64,000 nt of DNA from Apiospora phragmitis (Eukaryota > Ascomycota > Sordariomycetes > Amphisphaeriales > Apiosporaceae), in assembly GCA_038363925.1 (NCBI GenBank), contig JAQQWL010000005.1:2790001-2854000 (forward strand), written 5' to 3'. The notes beneath the pieces are model-generated. The model saw only the letters and a list, made by a program, of their open reading frames with translations, was not told the DNA's origin and made no database searches. The translations under genes and the position numbers were made by a program. Positions 1 through 12,277 of this stretch are shown here, in pieces; the stretch's first letter is position 1, and each line of letters opens with the position of its first letter.

Positions 1-2916
1 AGATTGGCAAAGAGTTTAACGATCTTGAAAGCAACCATTACTTTGTTGTGGTTTGCTGTATGTTTACCTAGCTGGCTGCTATAAGTGCCATTGAACAAGT
101 AGCGCCCAAGCTCCCACCAAAATGGGCAACCAAGTGGGGCTTCCTCCACCAATGCAATCACAGATGACGGAGGTTGTATGATTCAGATCATGCTCCAATG
201 CTTCAAATTCAAAGACCCAAGTGCGCGGAAACGGACATCTCGTTCCAATTGACAGAGGAATTATTGTGGTACGGGATTGATTATGCAGTGTCGCAAGTGT
301 AGCGAACAGTACCTGCACTGGCCTGTAGTCTTAAGCAATTGATGACACATGTAGTTGGAACCCTCACCTCACACCCGCCAAGGCATAGCGGTCTATCTGA
401 CTTGACTCTAGGAGCTGCAAGCGTAGTATCGCATCGCATGCCTTCGGCTGTAGACGAAACGGGCAGCGATTGGTAATGAGTCTGCCCGTTTTGGAACTGC
501 GGTGTCCTCATTCGGACCATGAACACCAGCGACCGACGCAGTACGATGTATCTGTCTTCTTGAGGCAGTGCTCATCTCTTCTGTTACTATGCAATATTGA
601 CGGAGTATTGTGTGGTCATAGGGACTCCCGACTTTGTCCTGCTACTAATTGAGTAATGCCCGACATACAGTGATTGCACCTGACTGTCACGCAGCGTGGC
701 GTGATTGAGCCGACAGGCTCGAATGAATACGAAAATTCGGCCAGCCAGGACGACAATCCGGATGCTTAGCGGTGTCGCTGTTGAAATGAATGACCTGTCA
801 ACAACAACAACCGGACAGACGCTCTTGCCTCTCAAACTCTTTCTACCTCTGCCAAGCAATCGCAGGCGACCCAGCTCGGCTTCCTGTGTCTTTCTTTCGC
901 ATTATGAAGCATAAAACAACTTCAGTATTCCTACCAGGCGCCAGAATTCCCGGATGTTTACTTTTAGAACAAAATAAATCTCAGTTTGATTAGGAAGACT
1001 TGCCCAGATTACTGATAAGCAATGGAATCTCGCTGCCTAATGATCCATCTCGGTTCAATCCACCGAAATCAAAGGTGGGGCGGCCGAGCGGGGCAGCCGC
1101 TTTTCTGCTTGGAGATAATGCCATGTATGTACGGAGTAAGGCGTCTGGTACATTGGGAAAGTCCAGAGGTGCAGCACAGCACGTGTGGAGAGGCAGCTGG
1201 AGATGCAGTCAGCCGTCAGTTCCAGTCCCGGTGGCACAGCAGGGCGAGAAAGTGAGAAACGGGAATAAGAAGGAAGGAAATGCATGGCTGGAATTAAGGT
1301 TATTCGGGCCATCATCATCTATTTTAGAGTTATCTCGGTGCCTGCGTTGGTGGTTCCAGCAATGTGGTAAGGCCTAGAGGCACGGAGTAGTAATCGTCTG
1401 GTCCTTCGGCAAGAGCGTTGAACCATGCGCCACGAACCAATAGCAGGCACCGACTTCCTGTCTCAGCTTGACGTCCTTGTTTTCTTTCTCCAATTGGCCC
1501 CCTAATGCCAAAAGGACTTGCATCACTGACAACGTGCAGGGTATCCATTCAGCACAAACGCTGCCGAGATCGCCGGATTGCGGCGAGAGATGTGGTTCGA
1601 CCGACATGGGTCGTTTCAATCTAGCACACTCACTACATAACCCACACCGTCCCGGCCTTCAATTTTTACACTGCTGCTGATGCTGACTGCATGGTACTGT
1701 GCATAGCATGGCATATCGTCTATACTTGGCCCCTCAATCTACAAGCCATCCCGGACTGAGCCAATCCCGTCTTCTGCACAGGTCTCAGTTTAATTGGATT
1801 GAAGAAACCGGACATGGGTCCCGCCAATGGGAACCGCCTTAGGTTGCATTCCATCATTCTGATCTCGGGGACATTGGCGGGCCCTTCGAGCAACCGCCGC
1901 CAAAACCAGAATAGCCTCTGGAACTCAATACAGTACGGAGGAGTATACTACGACCAAACTAGCTTTGGCCCGCTTGCCCGCCCCTACATACATACTGTAC
2001 CCCCTGGCTAGCTAGCTGATCTACGCTGCTATGTACCAGTAGTCAAGACTCTGCCAGAAATGCCACTCGCAATCATAAAGGCAAGCTAGCGAATCACAGG
2101 CCAGCTAGCCCGAAAGTACGCTGCAGGACAAGTGGACTCGTTAAACCGAATTTGTTAAGCAAGCCCAGAGACGACGAACCCCGTTCTGGTATTTGCTTGT
2201 CTCCGCACAACGCACATGGCAGCGAATGCGCTGCTGCTACCCTCCCTCAGCGTAAAATTCACCAATCAGCTTGAACCTACCTAGCCAGAGCCATCCCCAT
2301 CAGCCTTATGCCAAGTCGAATGCCAAGCTTTGCTATGTCATGCTATCAAGACTTCTCAAAATGGAGAGTATCTCGCGCCCCCCAAATCTAGGGCCTAGTC
2401 GGGAACACCCCCGAATATCAAGTCAGTATATTAACTTTTATCTCTCTACCTGGAGGGATCGAGAAACCTGTGGACCGGGTGGCTTCTTTCCATAATCATG
2501 ACACAACCTTTTTTCCTGTATACTATTTTCCCATTGACTTGACCAACCCCACCTACTTCAACCATTTCCTTGTGCGACTAATACTCCTAGGACGGCCGAT
2601 ATCCCACACTGGTGTGTGAGACGGAACGAATTCCATCCAAGGCACGAGATCATCCTCATCCAAGGATCCATGGTCTATTACTGGTAGGAGCTCGAGGCAG
2701 AAACTTTCTTTCAGCTTCGTATAATACAGCCACACCTCCGATACTATATAATACTTCCTTCGACATTACAGCACAACTTAAAACAATGGCCACACCTCAG
2801 ATATCGTCGCCGTCCGTTTGGACATCCACCAGTGACCCTTGGAGCAGCCAGCAAGCTTGTAACGACGACCCATCCCCCTACTCCTCCCCCTTCTAGGACT
2901 ATCCGACTTCGACAAC
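1..2916. other. Intergenic, no gene recognised
   Basis: Short open frames occur on both strands, but none shows a domain, spliced structure or coding-like composition. The only features seen are scattered TACGGAGTA- and GCTAGCTAGC-like short repeats and C/T-rich tracts just before the monooxygenase start. The tract from about 2500 to 2916 is probably the promoter and leader of the downstream gene. Confidence 0.6.
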
Positions 2917-4465
2917 ATGTCGGACCACGCATCCTCTACATCGTCGTCGGCGCACGTGCTCCGTGTGGCCATCATCGGGGGCGGCCTCGGCGGCGCCTGC
3001 CTCCTCCGCGGGCTCCTGCGCTACCCTCACATTGTCGCGGACCTCTACGACGCACGGCCACAGTTCCGGGACGAGGGTTCCGCGCTAGATCTCAGCGAGG
3101 CTCATCAGGAGGTCCTGCGCGCCCTGGATCCGGCTTTAGATGCTTGTCTCGACCGCGCTGGCGCCGTCTACAGCTCCGTGGCGCTCTGCGTCGGCACTGC
3201 GACGACCAGTCACCGCGGCATCGATGTCTCAGGTCTACCCATCCCAGGTCGTCGGACCGTGGGCCGTCAGGCTCTTCTCGATGAAACCCTAGCCGATGTG
3301 CCACCTTACCTGCTGCATCCTAACACGCCTATCGCCACGGTCAGTGGAGCGGCCGAGGGGGATGGTGGCAGCGGCGGCGGCGCGGCGTACCTTGAATTCG
3401 TGGATGGAACGCGGAGGCGGTACGATGTCGTGGTGGGCGCGGACGGGACGGAAAGCCTGGCGCGGTCCGTCGTAATGTCCGGCCAGGGGTGTTCAACAGG
3501 GGCAAACGGCGGGGACGACGAGGACCTGGCGCACAAGCCCGTCCCCGCGGGTAGCTGGGTACTGCCCCTCGTGGTGCCCCTCGCGCGCGCCCAGCAGGCC
3601 ATGGGCCCGGGCTACTTGGACCCGCAGAACCCGTGCCGCGCGGGCTGGATCGGCGATGGCATCTTCATGCAGCACGATTTCATCAATCACGGCCGCGACG
3701 TCCAGATCTCGCTCTCGGCCATGTTACCACCACCTCCAGCCGCGGACAGCCGCCAAGGCTCTTATCCGGGTGGTGCCGCTGCTGCAGGACCTACCTGGGC
3801 AAAACTATTTACACACGAGGAGTTTGAGGCCACGTTTGCGCAAAACAGATCCCCTGCTTGCCAAGGGATGGTCAAGGTAAGTGAATAAAAAACCCCTCTT
3901 CATACTCTCGTCATATGTGTAAGAAAACGAAAGCTGATGAAAAGAACAATTACAGCTCGTCCAAAGCGTCTACACTATCCAGATCACCGGCATCGTGCAG
4001 ATGCAACATGTGCCAACTCGGAGCTATGCAAAGGGGCGCGTTTGCGTCCTGGGAGGCGCCGCTCACGCCGCGAGCCCCTGCCACAGCGCCGCGGCGGGCC
4101 TGTCGCTCGAGCAGGCCATGGTGCTGTCGACGCTATTGGGGCACTCGGCGTCCTCCGGAATAGGCATAAGGGGTTTCACTCAGAGCGGCCATGACGTGGA
4201 GGCCGCACTCCCGCAGTACGCTCTACAGGCCTACGACGCCGTCTGCCGGCCCCGCGCCGAGCAGGTCGTGCGCGCCGCGTCGGATATCACCAACACCCTG
4301 ATGGGACGCGGCGGTGGCGAGAGGGCGAAAGACCTTGACCCCGTGAGTATAGCGGAGCGCTTGCGACAGAGGTGGCCTGCGGTCCATAACCTTCACGTCA
4401 CGGGTTTGCAGAATGCCGCAGTGGATATCATGGAGCAGTTCATTGCAGAAGACTCTAAATGGTAA
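2917..4465 (+). CDS. FAD-dependent monooxygenase, salicylate hydroxylase-like (2 exons)
   Basis: Exons are 2917-3876 and 3956-4465; the 79-nt intron has a GTAAGT donor and a TTACAG acceptor, is in phase, and gives 489 residues. The N-terminus has the Rossmann dinucleotide-binding GGGLGG motif (residues about 22-27), an acidic residue ending the second strand, and the internal DG motif VVVGADGTES (about residue 170). The second exon has the third group-A flavoprotein hydroxylase motif, but it reads GRVCVLGGAAHAASP where the family normally has GD. The conserved Asp that contacts the FAD ribityl/pyrophosphate is therefore Gly. The family uses NAD(P)H and O2 to hydroxylate aromatic or polyketide substrates; the substrate cannot be read from sequence. 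The neighbours do not form an obvious biosynthetic cluster. No signal peptide is seen, so it is probably cytosolic. The reading frame is clean. Confidence 0.88.
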
Positions 4466-5933
4466 AGTAATGTTGGTTACAGAATGGAAACTGCTGATAG
4501 CCAGGCAAGGCCAGGCCAGGTCGAGCCCCTGGTTTGTTCGACACAAAAATGAGCTCTTTTCCATTTACAGTCACTGGGTTTTGCTACGGAGATGATAGCC
4601 GGACAAGACTTATTTTTACACTTCCTTGCATAGCCCTGCGAGGATCATAGTCAGGTGTTGGTCTCTGGTTGGATTGGCTTGGATTCATGGGAATTTATAG
4701 AGATTTATTGACAATTATGTATCAACCCCTTTTGATAGCTGAAAGGCAAGTCCAAATGGTACCTGCATGCAGACCGCATCCGTCAGATGAGGCACAGCAT
4801 AGCCGATGCAGATTTCAAAATTCAACTGCGTGATGATCCTGCAGCTTGACCCAAGCCACCGGTATCCAATCACCGTTGAATCCTCCTGGATGGAGAACGT
4901 TGGTCCTCGATATGTCCACCGAATACAACACCTTACTGAGCACTATTTCACACGCCATCTTACCCTCTGGGTCGAGTCTGTGGATATTCATTGCCTCTGA
5001 TACTAAGTGAAAAGTGAAATCACGAGCGATGACACAAGTAAGGGTTCTGGGATGATGCAGCTGCCGATTTGATTATTTGAACGAATTTTGTTTTTCGTCC
5101 CATTCAGGGCACAAACTCGGGCTTCTAAATAGATACTTACCTAAGTGCCTTACTTACCTTAAGCAATACGACAACCCCTTGTTGAAATGGTAGTCAGGCG
5201 CCTTCCCATACCTAGTCGAATCCTGCGATGCCGTTGAGGAATGCCACTTGTCGTACAGATCCAGATTAGGTGTCAACTAGTCGACGGTCGAATCAGATGA
5301 CACTCCGGCGTTCGCTCCGTGTCCGAAGGTGGATAGGGGCAAGTGGGTGCGCATCGGTCCCCGACGGCGATCAAAAACAGAGCTTGGCTCCGTGGTCAGG
5401 TCAATTCGGGTGCAAGTTCGCATCATAATTACTTCCCGTCTCGCTGATCTCGGTACCCTTGCCGATATCACACCATTTTTTCGTACGGCACATCGAGTCT
5501 CGGCCCCATTATTGACGGAGCTCAGCTCCACAAGAGACCGGCCACCGGTTGCTCCCTTCGGTGTGTGTCGAATATGGCACATGGCCTTGGCGGGCGTTCT
5601 AGATTTGCAATAGTTCGTCTATTGGTGCATTAATATCAGCGCATCGCCACTTCTGTTCCGTCGGATTTGGAGGGGCGCTTATATTATTAGCGTTAGTAGA
5701 TGGAAATAAACTTCGATGCGGGGATGCAAACGGCTGGTTCGCGACGACTTCATGTTGTGCCTGCTATGACGTTCCGCTGAGGTGAATGAAAGTCGACCCC
5801 ATTGCCCATGATCAATGATATTTATCCTACACTTTCCATTAATGCAGAAGGTTAAGGGAACTTCACACCAAAACATTATTCCTCCTATTCAACCAGGTTT
5901 ATAAGTCATCCACCCAATCCCTAGATACCAGGC
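4466..5933. other. Intergenic, no gene recognised
   Basis: This stretch separates the monooxygenase from the small mitochondrial-type gene. Short frames around 5277-5613 on both strands mirror each other and lack domains or splice signals. Around 5125-5165 there is a run of TTACCTAAG-like repeats, common filler in Sordariomycete intergenic DNA. Confidence 0.55.
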
Positions 5934-6429
5934 ATGATGGCCTTTCGACTATCCCAGAGCGTGGCCCTGAGGGGAGCCATCCGAACTCCAAGCAGCGTCT
6001 ACCGAACGCAAAGGCCAACAGGTAAATTGTTTTCCTCGGAAATCATCCCTCAGTGACCCAAAGCATCTTTTGTTCGCCACAACCCTCCATGTTTCATCAG
6101 GCGACAGCCCAGCAATGAAACGACTGATTGACCCCCCTTTTCCCTCTCCTTATCCAGCAGTCCTCTTCAGTCGCAGCAGCGCGCTGCTGCGAGCCTGCTA
6201 CAGCACCGAGCACCACTACACCGGCAACACGGGGGAGCACCACTCCCATCAAGACGCCGTGCCCAAGTGCCGCAGCTTCGCGGCCGAGGTCGGCGACAAG
6301 CTCGGGTCCAAGCCGAAGCAGGAGCAGTGGCAGCCCAACAACCCGCAGCAGTGGGAATCGTCGTCCAAGGACGCGACCGGGCAGAAGGGGAAGAAGTGGA
6401 ATCCCGATGCCACCTCAGTGTGTGTCTGA
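5934..6429 (+). CDS. Small mitochondrial-type protein, unknown function (2 exons)
   Basis: Exon 1 is 5934-6021 (two consecutive ATGs). A GTAAAT-donor intron follows, and exon 2 starts at 6158 or 6161 because the acceptor is a tandem CAGCAG; both choices keep frame. The product is about 118 residues. The N-terminal 45 or so residues are basic and Ser/Arg-rich without acids. They end in ALLRACYSTEHH, which looks like a fungal mitochondrial presequence with an R-x-(C)Y-S/T cleavage context. The mature part is hydrophilic, rich in Lys, Gln and Trp, with no known domain. The 3' end is uncertain: a possible second intron (donor 6418 GTGTGT, acceptor CAACAG about 6461) would replace the last four residues and extend the gene to 6566. 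Function is unknown; matrix location is inferred only from the presequence. Confidence 0.6.
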
Positions 6430-6697
6430 GTTGGGCTGGCATTTTCTATAAGTACCAACAGGCAAGACTTGCCCAGCAACAGAATATTCCCTTGTATTCC
6501 TTGCGCTCCTGGATTCGCAGGAACCCATCCCAACATCACTGCCAACCTTGCCCTATATATTCTTAGACATTTGTTTTATCTGTCTGCAGTCACTCTCTTT
6601 TCAATCGTCCACTTATTACTCTAATCCTCGAGACCACACACTCATTTCTTGATTTTGTCAACATCAACACCTAATCGGGTCAGCCACCAAGTCCAAA

Positions 6698-8995
6698 ATG
6701 ACAGAGCATGCATCCAACGAGTCTCGTGCCACCCAGATGCGTCAGCGCCTCCTGCTCGACAGACATTGATGAACTGATCCGGAAGCCTTACCCCAACATC
6801 CATCTCCATGTCGGCTATAATCTGGACCAGCTTTGCTTGGTTCTGTCGCCTCCCGGGTGGCAGCGCATGCATCTTAATCTCGACGGGCTCCAAGAGCTCC
6901 CCATGCGTCCTCCCACGATCCGAATGGACACAAATGTGAACCATCCCAATGTGTTTGACAGCTACATTTGTGCCACCATACTGAACAAGGATGAGTACTA
7001 CACACCTGCTTATACCCTCAAAGGCATCGCCATCCAGCTGCTCAGCTTCTTCGGCAGCGACAACATTCAGCAGGATTACGGCGGCAAAGCCGTTAATCTC
7101 GAGAGTTATCGCAAGGGGGACCAGAATTCGTATCAGCCCCCATTCAGTGCGTGTGAGCGATGCGGGTTTGAGGCGAAAACACTCAAGAGAGATGACGTTA
7201 TAGTCAGGTATCGCAATCAGTCCGGGGCTTTGGTAGCTCGCGAGCGCACTGTCGTTGAGGGTGTTTCATCAGATAACTTCTGGGTCCCGCTTGGGACGGT
7301 ACGAGACACTGAAAAGATGCCCGTTCGGAAAATGGCCAAACCCAAGCAGAAAGATGGACCTTTCGCCATCAACAAGCTCCCCAACGAGCTTCTGCTGGAG
7401 ATCCTCGAAAGCCTGGAAGACTTCGAGGATCTCACCAACCTTTCCAAGGTCTGGCCCTGTATCAGTGCCCTCATCATGGAACACAACATAATCCGCCAGC
7501 GCGAGTTGCAGTGCTTTGTCACCAAGAAGACATACCGCGAAGTAAAGCTCGGCGTGGGCGTCTCGACTACCGATGGCCTGGCCTCGGAGTTTGACCTCCT
7601 GTCGCCACAGGCCTTCACCCTGCCCACCCGAAAGTCCGTGCAGAACATCCCCTTCACCCGGTGGCTCCCCTTGCCCATCTCGCCGCGCCACTGGCACTCG
7701 GTCCGGACCAACGCCAAAGCCTCGCTTACGGTTCTGAAGGGGCACGTCAAGCTGCAAAACCCCACGCATGCCCAGATCCTGTATGCTTTCATGACGGACA
7801 TCGTCGTTAAGCTCAATCTCGTCAACCCTGATAATATCAACGGCAAGGGGAAGAAGCAGCAGCAGCAACAGGATGATCCCTACTTTTACTACAGATCCCA
7901 CGACCGAAATTGCAGCACGCTGGAGCACGCCTCGGAGAAGGCCATTGAGTCCTACTTCCACCTGTTCCATCTGCTGGTATGCCTCGCGACCGAGGACCCG
8001 AAGATCGTGACCCAGGCCAACGCGCTCCTGACGTCCTTCCTCGCGGGCCGGCGCGACAAGTCCCACTGCCCCAACTTGGGCCATCTACTCGTCGCCATGC
8101 TAGTCAGCGACGTCCCCGTCACCGACAAGCTCCGCCGGGCCATCATCACCGAGGCCATCACGCGCAACGTCGTGTGGCTGCTGAACCCCAACCCCGAATC
8201 CCGAGGACGCAGATACCCGAACAACCGTGACAGCAATATCACCAACAAGAGCTACCCGGAGCTCGCGTACCTCGAGCCCGACGCCGTCAGCGCCTACCGC
8301 CTGGACAAGACCTTTCAGGGCTCACGGACCTCGTACCGCCTCCTGATGTTCTCCGAGCTGTTCCGACGCACCGCACGACCATCTACTACTACTACATCTG
8401 CTTCCGGAAGCAGCGAGTCTACTACTTCCTCGCCCTCTTCACTCGCTCAAATCCGCGACGGCCTCTTCCACCGCCACGGTGCCCCTCCTCCCGGAGCCGC
8501 CGCGCACCTCGCCTCCGAAGTCAGGCGCCTGCACGCCATCAAGGACTTCCCCGCGTTCCTGTGCGAGATGGGCCTGTCGAAAGGCCAAATCCCGACACCC
8601 GCCCATTTCACGACTGTGCTGCACAACACCGTCGAGGCCAGCATGCAGCGCGGCTACTCGCGCTGGGCCCTCGCGTCGAGCTGTCGGGTGTCAGCTTCTT
8701 CCCTGGTGGTGACCGGGGCAGCAGGGGCGGCCGGGGTAATGGCCGCGGTGGCGGTCGCAGAGGCAGTGTCCCGCGGCAGCCTGTGGCTTGGCCTCGTCGC
8801 ACCTCCGAGGACACATCTACTACTGCTACAGCCACGGGCAGTGGCGGCGCGGATAGTGGTGCCCCGTGGATTGATATTTGTTCTGCTTCGGGCAGAGGTC
8901 ACAGCAATACCCGCGGAAGAGGCTGCGGCCGCGGCCGCGGGTCCCAGAGAGGGGTTGGTCGAGCACCCCGAGGCGGACGCGGTAATGGCAGCTAG
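6698..8995 (+). CDS. E2-like (UBC fold) / F-box / RGG-tail fusion protein, two frame breaks
   Basis: The body of the protein (frame of 6708, open to 9071) begins with an E2-like fold: RKPYPNIHLHV, then PPTIRMD, then HPNVFDSYICATIL, which holds the HPN motif and a Cys in the catalytic position, then TPAYTLKGIAIQLLSFF. A CxxC pair (CERCGF) follows, then an F-box (LPNELLLEILESLEDFEDL, about residue 225) and a long helical region with a polyglutamine run. The ATG with the better context is 6698 (CCAAAATGAC). Its frame encodes MRQRLLLD, the expected first helix, and joins the body after one extra base near 6761. Near 8668 (GGGCCC) a missing base would restore a C-terminal frame rich in RGG/RGRG repeats ending at 8995; without it the tail is an Ala/Val-rich read-out ending at 9071. 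The role inferred is substrate recruitment in an SCF ubiquitin ligase with a tethered E2-like module. Whether the E2 part is active is unknown. Confidence 0.72.
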
Positions 8996-9871
8996 AGGCA
9001 GCCTTCTCCTGACGCCCTGGAGCCCGATGATCCCGCACTCAAGCTTTGGTATTTTACGATATGATTTATGAATAATGAGGCGTCCTGGCATACACCACAA
9101 TTTGGGTTTATTCACATAGAATTTGGCCTTCAGGTTTGATTCATTTACACGGAAAAGGCATGAACCCGCAGCCCAGAGCTGGCACATAGCTAGCCAACAT
9201 AGAGAGATGATGAATTTTGAGAAGACCATGACTATATGTGTCAACACTGTAGACTTGATTGTGCGATAAAGTTTGAACATGAAAATGTCCTCTTGAATGT
9301 GCCTAACGGTATCATTGATACACTCATGAATTATGATATACTTGTCCTTCTGCAATACGTACCAGGCCCATGGCGTTTTTGAGTAAAATGCAGATCGCCA
9401 AAGCAACTAAGTGGAAGGGGACATAATTATATAGTATCCTCTGGTCGGGTGCCTCCATGGGTTTGCTGTCCTCCCAAGCCCGTGATCACTCGGGTTCAAC
9501 AAAATCCTGGGTCATTCCCATGCTCATTATAGCCCCCTGAGCACATTCCAGGTGTTGCAAATGAGGCATGTAACCATGCATGTCTTGTTGTCGTTGCCAA
9601 GTGCCATATGATTGATGTATCAGTGTCTTGGGAATACATCATCTATAGACTTATTGGTAGTGTTGCAAAAAGACAGGTCTCATTTACGACAGCGGTTGGA
9701 TGATGATTGATAGTCGTAAAGTAATATATGTACAGTCAAGTTCTAAGGATAATACAAAATAGGGGAAAATAGGGGGTTCTTTGTTGTACAAGTCAAATCA
9801 AAGACGTCTCCTGTTCCTGGGAGTAAGCAGAAGAAAACAGAGGCAAACAGAGAGAGAAAAGAGTCTACTGC
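8996..9871. other. Intergenic between convergent genes
   Basis: This is A/T-rich 3' flanking DNA between the plus-strand F-box gene and the minus-strand cellobiose dehydrogenase. No coding frame, RNA or repeat was recognised. Confidence 0.55.
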
Positions 9872-12277
9872 TTAGGCCTTCATGTGAGAACTCAGGACCA
9901 TACCACCATGGGCGTGGTGGCGGCGCTTGTGACCGGCCCCGCGACGCAGCTTCCGCTCCGGGCAAGGATTGGCGGTGTTGTTGGCCACACCCCCGCCGAG
10001 CGCCAGGATCTTGGCGGCGGCGTGCTCGGCGGCGACCATGACGATGGCCTGGGTGTTGCCCGTGGGCAGGTCGGCGTGCATCGAGGCGTCGACGACGAAG
10101 AGGTTGTCGGTGCCGTAGACCTTGGTGTTGGTGTCGACGACGGCGGTGCCGTTGGCCTTGCGGCCGTCGTCGAGGCCCATGCGGGCGGAGCGGACCCAGT
10201 GGGAGCCCGTGGCCTGGGTGGACTTGATGTCGGCGAGGAGGGCGGCGCCCGTCAGGTTGGCGGGGGCCGCGAGCCGTCCTTCATCTTGATGGTGAGGGTC
10301 GAGTTGGGCGCGGCCGTCATCTTGATGAGGCGGTCGAAGAAGGTCTGCAGGGCGTCGACGTCGCCCTTGTCCTCGAGCCAGGGGTTGCCCTGGAGCTCGG
10401 TGATCTTGCCGGTGGCGTCGAGGCCGAGGTCGGCCGACGAGGTCACGCCGTGGGTCAGGTATACCTTGAGCTTGACCTCGTTGTCCGCGGGGCTGTTGCA
10501 GGTGCCCTGGATGAAGCGGGTCTTGCCGTTGCTGGGCGACTTGGTCGATGTCCAAAAGTTGAGGCGTTGGCCGGCCTGGGACAGGACACCAGAGCCCTTG
10601 GCGAACAGGTCGATGTCAGTCTGGGCGGGCTTAGTGAAGGCGGTGGAGTTCATAGCCTTCAGGGACTGCTTCGTCTTCATGGAGACGGTCAGGATGACGT
10701 GGTCCTGAATACCCTTGCCAACCGGCAGGTCGATCCGGGAGGCATTGGCGAGCGAGACGGTGGAAGGCACCTTCTTGATCTGCTCCTCGGGGCCGATGCC
10801 ACTGTAGAAGAGGATGCGGGGGGTGGAGAGAGCGCCAGCCGCAAGAATGACCTTGCCGGTCTTGGGGGTAACGTTGATGAGCTCACGGGAGCCGTCTTCG
10901 TTCTGGACTTCGATGCCCGAGGTCCAGGATGCCTGGCGGACGGCCCGGACGACGTTGGTATTGAGACGCATGCTGAATTTCTTCATGGCTTGAGCGGCAG
11001 GCAGGTAGTTCCTGATGGGGCCACCGCGCAGGGAGTTCTGGATCAGCCAAGGCGGGTGCGCGAAGACGTCAACTTTCTTGTTGGGCTCCTTCAGGGGCTC
11101 GACGGAGCTGAAGCCGTTGGACTTGAAGAACGAGGAGAGGACGTCGTAGGCGCCCTGGTCGTAGCGTTTTCCGTCGGCCGAGGGCAAATCGGTGCCCGGG
11201 TTCTTCTCAAAGAAACGATCCGAGGCAGCCTTGACGTCGGCAGACTTCCAGCCAGTCGGCCACTTATCATCGAAGTCGGCATCTTGGGGCTTGACAAACA
11301 TAAGCGCGTTGATCATGCCGCTTCCTCCAAGGAGGCAGCCGGCTTGCGAAGCAGTATCGGTGCAGTATTGAGTGCTGTCGAGTGTGGAAGAAGCTAGGTA
11401 GTAAGCCATGCTGGGAACATCAAATTGGGTGACTGATGAGTTCCATGGCATCAAGGCCTTGCCACCCGTGGAGGCAGTTGAGGCGTGACCACGCTCCACA
11501 AGGAGAACGGAAGCACCCGACTCGGCTAGTCGGCTGGCGGTGATGATGCCGGCTGGGCCACCACCGGCAACGATGTAATCGTAAGTGGCGTTGGAGGTGC
11601 GAATCGGGGCCGTCAGGTTGTTGTTGGGCACTGAAGGGACCGTGCCGGAGGGAGGAGCGGCAGAGATGTCTGCCATAGCAGCCCACTTGGCATAGTCGGC
11701 AGACTTGGCATCCGCCAGGCTCATGCCGAAGCCACTGAAGCCGGCAGCGTGGTAAGAAAGAGCGGAGGAAGGATCGGTGGGGTTGGTGACGGCAGTGGTT
11801 GAGTAGGCATAGGCGAAGACGCCGTCGGCATCGGCAGCCGAGAAGGTATCCTTGTTGATACAGCCGCCGCACAGGAAGGTGGCCGAGTAATGCGTGTCGT
11901 TGACGAAAGTTCCCTTGGGAATAGGGAGAGCTTCACATCAGCACCAGTGTAGACGGAAGGAGTGACATAGCCGGTGGCGATGCGCGTTGAAAGCATAACA
12001 TTCTTGCCGTTGGGCCACGCGATGAGCAGCATCTTGCCAGTCATGGAGGAACTGAAATCGAAGCCTGCCCAGCCGGCTCCGCCCGTGGCCGGACCGACGA
12101 TCTGCATGATCGAGTCCTTGTCGGGGTCTCGGGCAGAGCCATACCGACCTGCAACCCCTTTTCGTCACTGTATCCGGCGAAAGAGATACCGGTGTTGGCG
12201 TCAGTGTATTTGAGGTTGCCGGCGGCAGCGGAGGCGCCTAGCGCCATGGCTAGAGAAAAAGCAGCAGCGATCTTCAT
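9872..12277 (-). CDS. CDH: Cellobiose dehydrogenase (cytochrome + GMC flavodehydrogenase), three single-base frame breaks
   Basis: The start at 12277 opens with a signal peptide (about 18 residues, ending near ASAAAG). The N-terminal CDH-type cytochrome b domain has a Met in the VGMALP context and a His in VNDTHYSATFLCGGC, the expected haem ligands. A short Thr/Pro-rich linker leads to the GMC flavodehydrogenase: YDYIVAGGGPAGIITASRL (FAD), GCLLGGSGMINALM, GALSTPRILFYSGIG, the catalytic His in TGSHWVRS and Asn in PTGNTQ. The chain needs one base restored at each of about 12128, 11918 and 10270, all in short G or C runs; it then gives about 802 residues, normal for the family. There is no CBM1; instead there is a basic His/Arg-rich tail. 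The enzyme is secreted, oxidises cellobiose at C1 and passes electrons through the haem to lytic polysaccharide monooxygenases. No LPMO lies in this window. Confidence 0.93.

Noticed and set aside
6726..6762. 37-nt intron to explain the start of the E2/F-box gene
   Set aside because: It would keep frame but is too short for a fungal intron, and would delete the expected first helix (MRQRLLLD).
7217..8084. Long minus-strand frames opposite the E2/F-box gene
   Set aside because: They mirror the conserved coding strand and show no recognisable protein features.
10450..11397. 315-codon plus-strand frame opposite CDH
   Set aside because: It is the antisense of the GMC domain; long antisense frames are expected from GC-rich third codon positions.
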